DNA from: JAHQVK01 sp036788295
GTDB lineage: Bacteria > Myxococcota > Kuafuiibacteriia > Kuafuiibacteriales > Kuafuiibacteriaceae
Assembly (NCBI GenBank): GCA_036788295.1
Contig: DAIQNR010000002.1
Span: 124,001 to 188,000, forward strand
Length of the DNA: 64,000 nucleotides
Direction: 5' to 3'
Both the position numbers and the translations under genes were made by a program. Below the pieces are notes generated by a model that had not been told where the DNA came from, ran no database searches, and was given only the letters and a program-made list of their open reading frames with translations. The stretch's first letter is position 1, and every line of letters starts with the position of its first letter. Below, piece by piece: positions 50,220-60,146 of the stretch.

Positions 50220-53200
50220 GTGGAGGGCTACGTCGAGCTGCGGGCCGCGACCGCCTTTTCGTTTCTCCGGGGCGCTTCGCAGCCCACCGAGCTGGTCGCC
50301 GCCGCGGCGGCGCTCGGCCACCGGCGGATCGCGATAACGGACCGAAACGGGGTCTACGGGGTGGTGGAGGCGTATCGGGCCGGGCAGGAGCACGGGGTCG
50401 AGATCCTGCCCGGCGCCGAGCTGGTGCTCGAGGGCGGCGCCGACCCGGAGGCGCTCGTGCTGCTGCCTCGGGATCGGGCCGCTTGGGGCCGGCTGTGCCG
50501 CCTCTTGACCCTCGGCCGGCGCCGGGTGGGCAAGGGAGGGTTCTCGCTCACGGTGGAGGACGTCGCCGCCCACGCCGAAGGGCTCGAGGCCATCCACCAC
50601 GGGTGCCTCGACCCGTTTCGGCTGGCCCGCTGGCGCGAGGTGTTCTCCACGCGGCTCGCGGTGGGGCTCGGGCGCCGGCTGTGCCCCGACGACCGGGCCC
50701 GAAACGAAGCGGCGGTGCGGGCCGCGGCCCGGATCGGGGCCCCGCTGGTGGTGACCGGAGGGGTACGCCTGCACGACCGATCCCGAAAGCCGCTGCTCGA
50801 CGTGCTCACCTGCGTTCGGCTCGGCACCCGAATCGACGAGGCCGGCCGCCGCCTGGCCCCGAACGCGGCCGCGCACCTTCGCTCGGCGGCGGCGATGGCC
50901 CGCCTGTTCCCGGAGTACCCGGAGGCAGTGGCCGAATCGGTTCGGATCGCTGACCGGGTGGGGTTTCGGCTCGGCGAGCTGGCGCAGGACTTCACCCTCG
51001 AGGTCCTGCCCCCCGGCGAGACCGGGATCGGCTACCTGCGCAAGCTGGTCGGGCGCGGGGTCGAGGAGCGGTGGCCCGCCGGCGCCCCGAAAGAGGTCCT
51101 CGCCCAGGTGGAGCACGAGCTCGATCTCATCGAGCAGCTCGACTTCTCCGGCTACTTTCTCACCGTCTGGGACATCGTGTGGTGGGCCCGCTCCCGGGGG
51201 ATCCTCTGCCAGGGGCGGGGCTCGGCCGCGAACTCGGTGGTGTGTTATGCGCTCGGGATTACGTCGATCGATCCCATTCGCATGAACTTGTTGTTCGAGC
51301 GGTTCATCTCGGTCGAGCGGGGCGAGCCCCCCGACATCGACGTGGATTTCGAGCACGACCGCCGGGAGGAGGTCATGCAGTACGTCTTCGAAAAGTACGG
51401 CCGGGAGCGGGCGGCGATGGTGGCGAACGTCATCCGGTACCGGGACAAGCTCGCCCTGCGGGAGGTGGGAAAGGTCTTCGGGCTCGGCCTCGATCCCATC
51501 GATCGCTTGTCCCGGATGCGGTCGCACTGGGGCGGACCCCCGGTCAGCGAGGCGGACCTCCGGGAGGCCGGGCTCGACCCGGACGACGCCAGGGTGGGGT
51601 CGGTGGTCCGTCTCGCTGCCGCGCTCGTTGGTTTTCCCCGCCACCTCGGCCTGCACTCCGGAGGCTTCGTCATCACCCGGCAGCCGCTGGTCGAGCTCGT
51701 CCCGGTGGAAAACGCCAGCATGGCCCACCGCACCGTCATCGCCTGGGACAAGCGGGATGTGGAGACGCTGGGGCTCGTGAAGGTGGACCTGCTCGCGCTG
51801 GGGATGCTGAGCGTGATTCGAAGGGCCTTCGACGCGATCCATCACACCGAGGGGACGAAGCTCGACCTCGCGTCCATCCCCCCCGAAGACGAGCGGGTGT
51901 ACCAGATGATCAGGGAGGCAGACACCATCGGGACCTTCCAGGTCGAGTCGCGAGCGCAGATGCAGATGCTGCCTCGGTTGAAGCCGAAGACGTTCTATGA
52001 TCTCGTGGTCTCGGTGGCGATCGTTCGGCCCGGGCCGATCCAGGGGGACATGATCCATCCCTACCTGCGGCGGCGGGACGGCGAGGAGCCGGTCGAATAT
52101 CCTCACCCGGCGCTCGAGGAGATCCTCGGCAAGACCTTCGGGATCCCTCTTTTCCAGGAGCAAGTCATGAAGATGGCGGTGGCGGTGGCCGGGTTCACCC
52201 CCGGAGAGGCAGACGAGCTGCGCCGGGCGATCGGGTGGCAATCCCAGGTCCGCATCGCCGAGCTGCGGGAGCGCCTGGTCACGGGCATGCTCGACAGTGG
52301 GCTCGATCTCGAATACGCCGAGCGAGTCTTCGGGATGATCAAAGGGTTTGGGGGCTACGGGTTCCCCGAATCCCACGCTGCGTCCTTCGCGCTCATCGGC
52401 TACGCGTCGTGTTTTCTGAAGCGGTACCATCCAGCGGCTTTCGCGCTCGGCCTGCTGAACAGCCAGCCGATGGGATTCTATCGGCCTCATACGCTCATCG
52501 CCGACGCGCAGCGCCACGGGGTGGAGGTTCGGCCCCCTTGCGTGGCCAAGAGCGGGGTGGACGCGACGCTCGAGCCCCCGGACCGCGCCTCTGCCGAGTC
52601 CTGGTGGGCCAACTCGGAGCATCCGGAGCGCCACCACACGCCGTGGGCGGACGAGAAGAAGGGAGCCCGCCGGCACGGTCAGGCTCTGCAGCCCGCCTTG
52701 CGGCTCGGGCTCGGCGCGATCACCGGCATGGCGGCGGCGGCGGCGGAGCGCATCGTCGCCGCCCGGAGCGAGGCCCCGTTTTCGGATCTCGGGGACCTGT
52801 GCCGCCGGGCCGACGTGCCCCGGGACCAGGCCAGCCGGCTGGCCGCGGCGGGGGCGCTCGCCGTCTTCGGCCTCGATCGGCGGACGGCGCTGTGGGCGGT
52901 GCTCGCGCTCGACCGGGCGGGGCCGCTGTTTGCCGGTATCGCGCCGGCCGAGCCGCCCGAGCCGGTTGGGCTCCCCGACATGACCCCCGCCGAGCGCATC
53001 GCCGCCGACTACGCCGCGGTGGGGGCCTGCCTCGACACCCACCCGATGCGGCTCCTCCGGGCCGAGCTCGACCGGGACGGGGTGCTCGGCAGCCGGGCCC
53101 TCCGCCGAGCGGCCCACGGAGAGCAGGTCACCGTCGGCGGCCTGGTCGTCATCCGCCAGCGCCCCGCCACCGCGTCGGGGGTCGTCTTCATCACCCTCGA

Positions 53201-53399
53201 GGACGAAGACGGGCACATGAACCTGGTCGTGTTCGCGTCGGTGTTCGAACGGGACACCGCGCTGGCCCGGGACGCGCCGATGCTGCGGGCGAGCGGCAAG
53301 ATCGATCGGACCGGCGACGTCGTCCACCTCGTCGTCGAGCGCTTCGCCCCGCTCACCGATCCATCCTCGATCGGCCGGATCAGCCGGGACTTTCGCTAG
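50220..53399 (+). CDS. dnaE2: Error-prone DNA polymerase III alpha subunit (DnaE2)
   Basis: Translesion polymerase of the SOS response. 1059 aa, the length of DnaE2 and shorter than DnaE1. PHP domain at the start (YVELRAATAFSFLRGASQPT), palm with the catalytic Asp cluster PPDIDVDFEHDRREE (about 372-376), fingers with FQVESRAQMQMLPRLKPKTF and KGFGGYGFPESHAASFA, then the helix-hairpin-helix and an OB domain (GEQVTVGGLVVIRQRP). No imuA or imuB gene adjoins it, so the usual mutasome cassette is split. GTG start, preceded by a candidate LexA site. Confidence 0.95.
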   Translation: MEGYVELRAATAFSFLRGASQPTELVAAAAALGHRRIAITDRNGVYGVVEAYRAGQEHGVEILPGAELVLEGGADPEALVLLPRDRAAWGRLCRLLTLGRRRVGKGGFSLTVEDVAAHAEGLEAIHHGCLDPFRLARWREVFSTRLAVGLGRRLCPDDRARNEAAVRAAARIGAPLVVTGGVRLHDRSRKPLLDVLTCVRLGTRIDEAGRRLAPNAAAHLRSAAAMARLFPEYPEAVAESVRIADRVGFRLGELAQDFTLEVLPPGETGIGYLRKLVGRGVEERWPAGAPKEVLAQVEHELDLIEQLDFSGYFLTVWDIVWWARSRGILCQGRGSAANSVVCYALGITSIDPIRMNLLFERFISVERGEPPDIDVDFEHDRREEVMQYVFEKYGRERAAMVANVIRYRDKLALREVGKVFGLGLDPIDRLSRMRSHWGGPPVSEADLREAGLDPDDARVGSVVRLAAALVGFPRHLGLHSGGFVITRQPLVELVPVENASMAHRTVIAWDKRDVETLGLVKVDLLALGMLSVIRRAFDAIHHTEGTKLDLASIPPEDERVYQMIREADTIGTFQVESRAQMQMLPRLKPKTFYDLVVSVAIVRPGPIQGDMIHPYLRRRDGEEPVEYPHPALEEILGKTFGIPLFQEQVMKMAVAVAGFTPGEADELRRAIGWQSQVRIAELRERLVTGMLDSGLDLEYAERVFGMIKGFGGYGFPESHAASFALIGYASCFLKRYHPAAFALGLLNSQPMGFYRPHTLIADAQRHGVEVRPPCVAKSGVDATLEPPDRASAESWWANSEHPERHHTPWADEKKGARRHGQALQPALRLGLGAITGMAAAAAERIVAARSEAPFSDLGDLCRRADVPRDQASRLAAAGALAVFGLDRRTALWAVLALDRAGPLFAGIAPAEPPEPVGLPDMTPAERIAADYAAVGACLDTHPMRLLRAELDRDGVLGSRALRRAAHGEQVTVGGLVVIRQRPATASGVVFITLEDEDGHMNLVVFASVFERDTALARDAPMLRASGKIDRTGDVVHLVVERFAPLTDPSSIGRISRDFR

Positions 53400-53736
53400 C
53401 CTTCCGGATTTCGACCGTTTTCCTTCGATCGTCCCGGTTCAGCATGTCTGTGACCGACGAGAGCGAAGCGGCGACAATGGCGGGAAAGAGGGTATAGATT
53501 GTCTCGTCACGGGCCCCAAATGTTTTCGCCATGGTGCGTGCGGCTCAGCTCCCTCCGTGGGCAAGGAAGCGCACCTACTTCGTGGTCGCCCGAGGCGTAG
53601 ATCACCTCTGCCTTGGTTCTCAGGCCTCCGAAGCACCTCCGTGCCGGTACCGGCGGCGAGCGCCAGAGGCGGAGCGCCCGCTTCGATGAACGTCGGATCG
53701 ACAGAGAGGGAGGTTCGGGGCTAGGACCGGGCGCGC
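53400..53736. other. Intergenic stretch, no gene recognised
   Basis: 337 bases between dnaE2 and the antiporter gene. Short open frames only; no family match or ribosome site. Codon-position bias is absent. It may be the decayed remnant of a gene plus the antiporter promoter. Confidence 0.5.
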
Positions 53737-55011
53737 ATGTACATCTTGGATGCAACCGCGGTGCTGCTGGTCCTGTCGGCGGTGTTCGGCCTGCTCAACT
53801 ACCACTTCGTACGGCTGCCGTTCACGATCGGTTTGATGGCGGCGGGGCTCATCGCTTCGCTCGCGATGCTGCTCGTGGATGCCGTCGTGCCCGGTCTCGG
53901 GCTCGCGGCCGGGGCGCGGGCCGCGATCGCCGAGATCGAGTTCGCGAACGCCATCTTGTACGGGATGCTGAGCGTGCTGCTCTTCGCTGGGGCGCTCCAC
54001 GTCAATCTCGACGTCCTGCTCGACCGAAAGGTCCCGATTCTAGCCCTGGCCACGGTCGGGATCCTCATCTCCACCGCGGTGGCGGGGCTGCTCGCCTACG
54101 CCATCTTCCGGATGGTCGGCGTCGACATTCCGCTGCCGTGGTGCTTCGTCTTTGGCGCCCTGATCTCCCCCACCGACCCCATCGCGGTGCTCGGAATCAT
54201 GAAGGCCGCCGGCGCCCCCAAGGAGCTCGAGATCAAGGTGGTGGGGGAGAGCCTGTTCAACGACGGGATCGGTGTGGTGCTGTTCCTCGTGCTCGTCGGC
54301 TACGCCTCGGCCGCCACTGGGGCCGACACCTCGAAGGTGATGGGCGTCGGCTCGGTCGGGATCTTGCTCGTTCAGGAGGTGGTCGGGGGGATTGGTCTTG
54401 GATTCTTGTTCGGCTTCGGGACCTACTACGCGCTGAAGTCGGTGGACGAGACGAACCTCGAGATCCTGCTCACGGTGGCCTGCATCTTGGGCCTCAACTC
54501 GGCGGCGACGGCTCTTCACGTCTCCGGGCCGCTCGGGGCGGTGGTCGCGGGCCTGCTGCTCGGAAACTCCGGCCGGTACATGGCGATGAGCGACAAGAGC
54601 CGAAACAACCTCGACACCGTGTGGTACTTCATCGACGAGGCCCTCAACGCGATCCTGTTTCTCCTCATCGGCCTCGAAGTGTTCGCGGTGGACTTTCGAA
54701 TCCCGTATCTCGTCGCCGGCATCGCGCTCATCCCGCTCGTGCTCGCCGCCCGCTCGGCCGGCGTGGGTGTTCCGCTCGCGGTGCTCGGCCGGCGCCTCGA
54801 CTTTCCCCCGGGGACGACCTCGGTGCTCATCTGGGGCGGGCTGAAGGGCGGGGTGAGCGTCGCGCTCGCCATGAAGCTGCCTGCTTTCGAGGGCCGGGAC
54901 GCCCTGCTCACCGCCGCCTATGTCACCGTCATATTCTCCATCCTCGTGCAGGGCCTCACGGTGGGGCGGCTCATCGAGGCGGTCGTGAAGCCGAAGCCCG
55001 CTTCCGCCTGA
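53737..55011 (+). CDS. Na+/H+ antiporter, CPA1 family
   Basis: 424 aa with about 12 membrane helices. Signatures are ISPTDPIAVLGI and GESLFNDGIGVVLF with the Asp of the NDG pair, expected to carry ions and protons, and GGLKGGVSVALAMKLP near the C-terminus. It would exchange cytoplasmic Na+ for external H+ to control pH and salt. It lacks the long cytoplasmic tail of larger NhaP/NhaG types. Convergent with the hybrid kinase. Confidence 0.93.
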   Translation: MYILDATAVLLVLSAVFGLLNYHFVRLPFTIGLMAAGLIASLAMLLVDAVVPGLGLAAGARAAIAEIEFANAILYGMLSVLLFAGALHVNLDVLLDRKVPILALATVGILISTAVAGLLAYAIFRMVGVDIPLPWCFVFGALISPTDPIAVLGIMKAAGAPKELEIKVVGESLFNDGIGVVLFLVLVGYASAATGADTSKVMGVGSVGILLVQEVVGGIGLGFLFGFGTYYALKSVDETNLEILLTVACILGLNSAATALHVSGPLGAVVAGLLLGNSGRYMAMSDKSRNNLDTVWYFIDEALNAILFLLIGLEVFAVDFRIPYLVAGIALIPLVLAARSAGVGVPLAVLGRRLDFPPGTTSVLIWGGLKGGVSVALAMKLPAFEGRDALLTAAYVTVIFSILVQGLTVGRLIEAVVKPKPASA

Positions 55012-55038
55012 GCGAGCCCTGGGGTCTCGCGGCTGACC

Positions 55039-56829
55039 TCATTTGGGTTGCTGGTCCGCACCGAGCCAGCGGCGAAGGATGCTGTCGAGCAGGATGGGAT
55101 CGAGCGGCTTTTGGAGAAAGTCGGTCATGCCCGCCTCGAAGCACCGGCTGCGGTCGGTCTCCGAAGCGTAGGCGGTGGCGGCGACGACGGGCAGAATCGC
55201 TCCCGAGGCGCGGATCTGGGCGGTGGCGGCCCAGCCGTCGAGCCGGGGCATCTCACAGTCCATGAGCACGAGGTCGAAGGGCACCTTCTCGAGCTGCGCA
55301 ATCTCGAGCCGGTGGATGGCCTCTTCGCCGTCTTCCGCGACTTCGACCTCGCAGCCGAGGCGAAGGAGCAGCCGCCGGGCCACCGCGCGGTTGATGCGGT
55401 CGTCGTCCACGACGAGCACCCTGCGACCTCTCGCCGGAGGGGGGGGCGCTGGCGTCTCGGCCGGCTCGGCCGGGACCCGTACCCGGGCGCAAATCCCGGG
55501 GCTTCGAGGCAGGAGGGCCGCCGAGCCGCCGAGGCCAGCGGCGGTGGCGGCGACGATCGCGAGCCCGAGCCCGGCGCTGCCCGGCGGCCGGGGGCCGTCC
55601 TCCTGGCCCATTTGGAACGGCTCGAACGCGGCCGCGCGCAGCGATTCGGACATCCCTATCCCGTCGTCCAAAACCTCGAACTCGAGGGCGCCGTCTCGCG
55701 CGGAGACCGCGAACTCGACCTTTGCCCCCCGCGGAGAGGCGGCGATGGCGTTCTTTCCGAGCTCGGCGAGCACCCGATGCAGGTGCGCCCCGTCGAGCGA
55801 CCAGAACCCGGCCGCGGAAGCGTGCACCGCCGCCACGACGCGCACCCCCTTGGCCTCGGCGGAGGCGCGAAGCCGCCGGACCGCAAGCTCGAGCAAAGCC
55901 GCCGGCTCGGAGGGTCCGATACGAATCCCGATGTCGCCGCCGGCGAGCTGCGCGTAGGTGAGCACCGACTGCAGCAGCGTGGACAGGCGGGACGCCGAAT
56001 CGAGCAGGTCGCGGATCTCGGGTGAGCTCTCGAACGCGCGAGCAGGGCCGATGGGCGTTCGGGTCTCGAGCGAGTGGAGCAGTCCGTTCAACGGGGTTCG
56101 AAGCTCGTGCCCCATCAGCTGGAGGAAGCGGTCGCGGACGGACAGCGCGGCCTCCTTTTCGGCGAGGGCCCGCTCGAGCTCGACGTTCTGCTCTTCGAGC
56201 TCCCTCTGCTGGGCCAGGAGCTGGGCGTGGACCTGGTCGCCCCGAAAGAGCAGGCGGAGCGCCCGGCCCAGCCGAGCCCAGAGGGTCCCCGAGGGGGGAG
56301 GTCTCACCCAATAGGTCGCGCACCGGCCGTCGGTGGTCCAGATCACCTCCGAGGGTTCGAGACCGATGAGCGTGGTCTCTTGCGCGATCATTCCACCGGC
56401 CGTCGCGAAGAAGCTCCGGCTCGGGAGCGCGCCCGAAGGCAGGGCCATTCGAATGCGAACGTGATGTCCTTCTCGGGTCGCCGCCACCTCGAGAAAGGGA
56501 AAGAGCCTGGTCAGCCCAAGGCGCGGGGTGCTGAGCATGAAGGTGAACGGGTCGAGGAACAGGCTCACCCCCTCGAGCATCGCGAGCGTAGGTTTCGCCT
56601 CGAGCACGGCCTGGCCAAGGTCGAACTGCGCCTTTTCGGTCGGGGCGTAGCGCTCGATCTGGCTCTGCACTCGATGAAACTGGTCCCAAGAAATGTTCAG
56701 GGGAGGAGCGTCGAGCTCAGGGGTGTAGGCGAGCAGGTCCCCGACCTTCACGCCTAGGCGTTCGGCCATGAGCGGCAAGGGCGCGAGCGCGTCTCGATGC
56801 ACCGGAAACCGTGGTCTCGGCCTACCCAT
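55039..56829 (-). CDS. Hybrid histidine kinase/response regulator, novel N-terminal domain
   Basis: 596 aa, soluble. The first 190 residues are an unassigned sensor-like domain (LAPLPLMAERLGVKVGDLLA, TFMLSTPRLGLTRLFPFLEV) somewhat like the AraC-type ligand-binding N-terminal domain. A coiled coil follows (AQQRELEEQNVELERALAEK). Then come the H-box GHELRTPLNG with His241, HATPase motifs (N-box ELGKNAIAAS, G1 DDGIGM, G2 GSAGLGLAI) and a receiver domain with Asp524 in LMDCEMPRLD and a Lys in LQKPLD. No output domain. It can relay phosphate internally. Confidence 0.92.
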   Translation of the reverse strand: MGRPRPRFPVHRDALAPLPLMAERLGVKVGDLLAYTPELDAPPLNISWDQFHRVQSQIERYAPTEKAQFDLGQAVLEAKPTLAMLEGVSLFLDPFTFMLSTPRLGLTRLFPFLEVAATREGHHVRIRMALPSGALPSRSFFATAGGMIAQETTLIGLEPSEVIWTTDGRCATYWVRPPPSGTLWARLGRALRLLFRGDQVHAQLLAQQRELEEQNVELERALAEKEAALSVRDRFLQLMGHELRTPLNGLLHSLETRTPIGPARAFESSPEIRDLLDSASRLSTLLQSVLTYAQLAGGDIGIRIGPSEPAALLELAVRRLRASAEAKGVRVVAAVHASAAGFWSLDGAHLHRVLAELGKNAIAASPRGAKVEFAVSARDGALEFEVLDDGIGMSESLRAAAFEPFQMGQEDGPRPPGSAGLGLAIVAATAAGLGGSAALLPRSPGICARVRVPAEPAETPAPPPPARGRRVLVVDDDRINRAVARRLLLRLGCEVEVAEDGEEAIHRLEIAQLEKVPFDLVLMDCEMPRLDGWAATAQIRASGAILPVVAATAYASETDRSRCFEAGMTDFLQKPLDPILLDSILRRWLGADQQPK

Positions 56830-56980
56830 TCGGCCTCATCCATCGGTCCAGGGTGGCACAATAGCAGTCACCTCGGTGGTTCCCCGCATCGACCGCCCGA
56901 AAACGTGACGGGCGTTTCTGCACGGCCAGGTGGGGGCGTGTTTGGCTTCGCTTGGCTCGGGCTCGAGGCCAACTCGACCG

Positions 56981-58666
56981 CTACTTTCCCCGCTCCACGA
57001 TCGCGACGACCAGCATCGCGGCGAAGAACACGGTGTTGAGGAGCAGCCCCAGCGAGTATTCCGTGACGGTGAACAGGGTGAAGACGGCCGTGATCGGGAA
57101 GAGGGCGTAGAGCACCCACGGGCTCTTGGGATCGTTGAACGGGTGGGCCGGCTGCCGCTCCGCCCGCCGCACCGCGACGTCGTACAAGGCGATGCACAGC
57201 ATGCTCGCCACCCCGATGAGGGCAAATACGAGCCACATCGACTGCGGGTGGTAGGCCTCCCAGAGCAGCCGCCGGGCTCCGAACGGGTCCACCCCGGCCC
57301 GCTGGTAGAGCACGTCGAGCACCTGCGCCCGGTCGATCTCGGCCGCAGCCACGCCGAACTTCTCCTCGAGGTAGCGGCGGGCGAGGTTGATCTTGTCGCC
57401 GCCCTTTTCGTACATCTCACCGGCCACGACGCTCCCCACCGACCAGCCGATGCCGACCGTGAAATTCACATAGCCCATGTATTGCCCCTGCTTGCCCGGG
57501 GGGGCGATTCCGGACAGGTAGCGCATCTTCGTCGGGCTCGCCGCCATCTCCCCGAGCGAGAACAGGGCGATGGCGCCGAGCGTCCACCAGCCGCTCATCG
57601 ACAGCCCGAGCCCATAGATGGCCACGGCGCTGACCGCGATCCCGGCGATGATCGCGGTGAGGCTGCGCACGAGGCCGGTCGCGTACCCCATCGCGAACGC
57701 AAACAGGCTGATCAGAAGCGCGTTCACGTTGATCATCCACTCCTGGGTGAGGTTTCCGCCGTTGATGGTGGGCACCGCGCTCTCCCCGAGCACGCTCGAC
57801 AAGGCCGAGGCCGCCCCTCGGGAGTCGACCCAGTCGTCGATGAAGTTCGGGAGGATGTCGAACAGCTGGTAGAACATGAGCCAAAAGCCCGCGAACGCGA
57901 GGGTGAAGAAGAACAAACGGGGCTCGAGCAGGCCGCGCATCGCGTCGTAGAGGATGGTGAGCGGGTTGTCGCTCTGGCCCGGCTCCCTCTTGGGTTCGGC
58001 GAAGAAGAACAGCGGGATGAAGTTGAGCGCGATGCCGGCGGCGCAAATGAGAAAGACATAGGTCCAGTCGAGCACCCGAAGGTAGCCGGCGATGAGCGGG
58101 CCGATGAACCCGCCGATGTTCACCATCTGGTAGAACAGCGCCCAGCCGAGCGAGCTCGCCCCTTTGGGCATCTGGGTGGCGAGCAGGCCCTGGAGGCCTG
58201 GCTTGAAGATCGCGGTGCCGAACGCGAGCAGCATCGCTCCGAAGAAGAACACCTCGAACACCCGGTCGGTCCCCGCCGCCCTGGCTTCGGCCAGCGGCGC
58301 TCCGGCGAGGGCCTCCGTCAGGGGGATGCAGTAGCCCATTACCAGGTAGCCGAGGATCTTGAGCGCGGTGGACACCCCGATGTTGAGCTTGTAGCCGAAG
58401 CGGTCGGCGAACCCGCCGGAGAGGATGGGGACGAAGCTCTGGACGATGGCCCAGACCGCGAAGATGCTCCCCTTTTGCGAGTGGCTGAGCTGAGGGCCGC
58501 CGTCGTCGATGGCCAGCACCATGAAGACGGGCAGGACGACCCGGACCCCGTAGTAGGCGAAGCGCTCGACGAGCTCCATCCAGTTGGCGATCCAGTACAC
58601 CGTGCCAAAGGCGCGGAGCTGGTCGAGGAACGGCAAGCGCGGTTCGTTTGCGGCGGTGGGCGGCAT
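56981..58666 (-). CDS. POT/PTR-family major facilitator transporter
   Basis: 561 aa with 12 or more membrane helices. The first helix segment reads WMELVERFAYYGVRVVLPVF, the POT/PTR signature that includes the ExxERFxYYG motif (here LVERFAYYGV). Further POT features are GGFADRFGYK and GTAIFKPGLQGLLATQMP, a long central loop (residues 290-330) and a long loop near 430-470. The family usually moves di- and tripeptides with protons; the actual cargo here is unknown. Divergently placed to apaG. Confidence 0.88.
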   Translation of the reverse strand: MPPTAANEPRLPFLDQLRAFGTVYWIANWMELVERFAYYGVRVVLPVFMVLAIDDGGPQLSHSQKGSIFAVWAIVQSFVPILSGGFADRFGYKLNIGVSTALKILGYLVMGYCIPLTEALAGAPLAEARAAGTDRVFEVFFFGAMLLAFGTAIFKPGLQGLLATQMPKGASSLGWALFYQMVNIGGFIGPLIAGYLRVLDWTYVFLICAAGIALNFIPLFFFAEPKREPGQSDNPLTILYDAMRGLLEPRLFFFTLAFAGFWLMFYQLFDILPNFIDDWVDSRGAASALSSVLGESAVPTINGGNLTQEWMINVNALLISLFAFAMGYATGLVRSLTAIIAGIAVSAVAIYGLGLSMSGWWTLGAIALFSLGEMAASPTKMRYLSGIAPPGKQGQYMGYVNFTVGIGWSVGSVVAGEMYEKGGDKINLARRYLEEKFGVAAAEIDRAQVLDVLYQRAGVDPFGARRLLWEAYHPQSMWLVFALIGVASMLCIALYDVAVRRAERQPAHPFNDPKSPWVLYALFPITAVFTLFTVTEYSLGLLLNTVFFAAMLVVAIVERGK

Positions 58667-58774
58667 CCGGCTGACCTAGCAGAGACCGGGGCCCGCGCCC
58701 CATCGGACCGGTGGCGGGCCCATCCCGCATCCACGACGTTGCGGCGACGACGACCGGTCGGCATGCTGCGCGCC

Positions 58775-59176
58775 ATGTCGGAGGCCGTCACCCAGGGGGT
58801 CCGTGTTCGGGTGGAATCCCGGTACCTCTCCCATCAGTCCTCGCCGGCCAGCAACCGCTTCGTCTTCGCCTACACCGTGACCATCGCGAACGAATCGAGG
58901 CACACCGTCCAGCTCGAGAGCCGCCACTGGGTGATCACCGATGGGCGGGGCAAGGTCGAGGAGGTGCAAGGGGAGGGCGTCGTCGGGGAGAAGCCGGTGC
59001 TGAGGCCCAGGCAGAGCTTCAAATACAGCTCTCGGTGCATCCTGGAGACGACGTGGGGGACGATGCACGGCAGCTACCAGATGCACCGCGAAGACGGAGG
59101 CGCGTTCGACGCCGCGATCTCGCCGTTTCTGCTGCGCGCGCCGTTCGCCAGCGTAGGCGGAGACGTGCTCCACTGA
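58775..59176 (+). CDS. apaG: ApaG protein
   Basis: 133 aa, single-domain, normal size. Family motifs: FVFAYTVTIANES, VQLESRHWVITDGRGKVEEV, QGEGVVGEKPVL, SSRCILETTWGTMHGSYQM. The fold is an Fn3-like domain of unknown molecular role, linked to cation and stress tolerance. A start at 58763 is equally possible. First gene of a tight plus-strand set with srkA 7 bases downstream. Confidence 0.95.
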   Translation: MSEAVTQGVRVRVESRYLSHQSSPASNRFVFAYTVTIANESRHTVQLESRHWVITDGRGKVEEVQGEGVVGEKPVLRPRQSFKYSSRCILETTWGTMHGSYQMHREDGGAFDAAISPFLLRAPFASVGGDVLH

Positions 59177-59183
59177 CGGGCCG

Positions 59184-60146
59184 ATGGGAACGGACCAGTT
59201 CTTCGCGCTCACCCCCGACTGGGTCCTGAAGGCGGTGGAGGCCGGGGGCTTCTTGCCGACCGGCCACGTGATGGCGCTGCACTGCCTCGAGAACCGTGTC
59301 TACGACCTTCGGCTCGAGGACGGCTCGCACGTCGTGGCCAAGTTCTACCGGCCCGGCCGGTGGTCGAAGCTGGCGATCGAAGAGGAGCACGAGTTCTTGT
59401 TCGACCTCGAAGAGGCGGAGCTTCCGGTGTGCGTGCCGCTCGCGTTCGAGGACGAGGAGACCGTGCACACCGTCGAGGGCATCCACTACGCGGTGTGGCC
59501 GCGAACCGGGGGCCGGTCCCCGGAGGAGCTCGACGATGAGCAGGTGGCGATCCTCGGCCGCTTGGTGGCCCGGATCCACAACGTGGGCGCGTCGCGGCCG
59601 GTAGAGCACCGGCCGACGCTCGACGCCGAGCACTACGGGCGGGAGGCGCTCTCGGTGCTCGAGCGGCACGTCACGAAGAACCGATGGGCCCGCTACCGGT
59701 CGGCGGTGGAGCGGATCTGCGCGGTGTACGAGGCGCTCTCCGCCGGCGTCCCGCTGCACCGCATCCACGCCGATTGCCACCACGGCAACCTGCTCAACGG
59801 GCGACAAGGGTGGTTCTTCCTCGATTTCGACGACTTTCGGCTCGGTCCGGCCGCCCAGGACGTGTGGCTGCTCGTGCCCGGGCGGGACGAGGAAGCGGAG
59901 CGCCAGCGGGAGATCTTCGTGGACGCGTACCGGCAGTTTCGACGGTTCGAGCCCCGGTGGTTGAAGCTGGTGGAGCCGCTCCGGGGGCTCCGGTTCATCC
60001 ACTACGCCGCTTGGGTCGCCCGGCGATGGGACGACCCGGCATTTCCAGCCGCATTCCCCGAGTTCGGCAGCGAGCGGTACTGGGACCGGGAGGTGTCCGA
60101 CCTCGAGGAGCAGCTCGAGCGGTGCGAAGAGGCGCTGTCTTGGTGA
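59184..60146 (+). CDS. srkA: Stress-response kinase A (SrkA/RdoA, YihE-type)
   Basis: 320 aa. APH-like Ser/Thr kinase fold: nucleotide Lys in HVVAKFYRPGRWS, catalytic loop RIHADCHHGNLL with the HxDxxxxN pattern, and the metal Asp in WFFLDFDDFRLG. Conserved PxDVWLL-type helix follows (QDVWLLVPGR). It protects cells from stress-induced death in enterobacteria. The stop overlaps the next start (GTGA), so the downstream glycosylase is translationally coupled. The usual dsbA partner is missing. Confidence 0.93.
   Translation: MGTDQFFALTPDWVLKAVEAGGFLPTGHVMALHCLENRVYDLRLEDGSHVVAKFYRPGRWSKLAIEEEHEFLFDLEEAELPVCVPLAFEDEETVHTVEGIHYAVWPRTGGRSPEELDDEQVAILGRLVARIHNVGASRPVEHRPTLDAEHYGREALSVLERHVTKNRWARYRSAVERICAVYEALSAGVPLHRIHADCHHGNLLNGRQGWFFLDFDDFRLGPAAQDVWLLVPGRDEEAERQREIFVDAYRQFRRFEPRWLKLVEPLRGLRFIHYAAWVARRWDDPAFPAAFPEFGSERYWDREVSDLEEQLERCEEALSW

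Noticed and set aside
50205..53327. A 1040-codon frame antisense to dnaE2
   Set aside because: dnaE2 motifs are intact on the plus strand; the other frame is rich in Arg, Gly, His and Pro with no domain.
53400..53736. A small gene between dnaE2 and the antiporter
   Set aside because: Frames are short, lack ribosome sites and show no codon bias on either strand.
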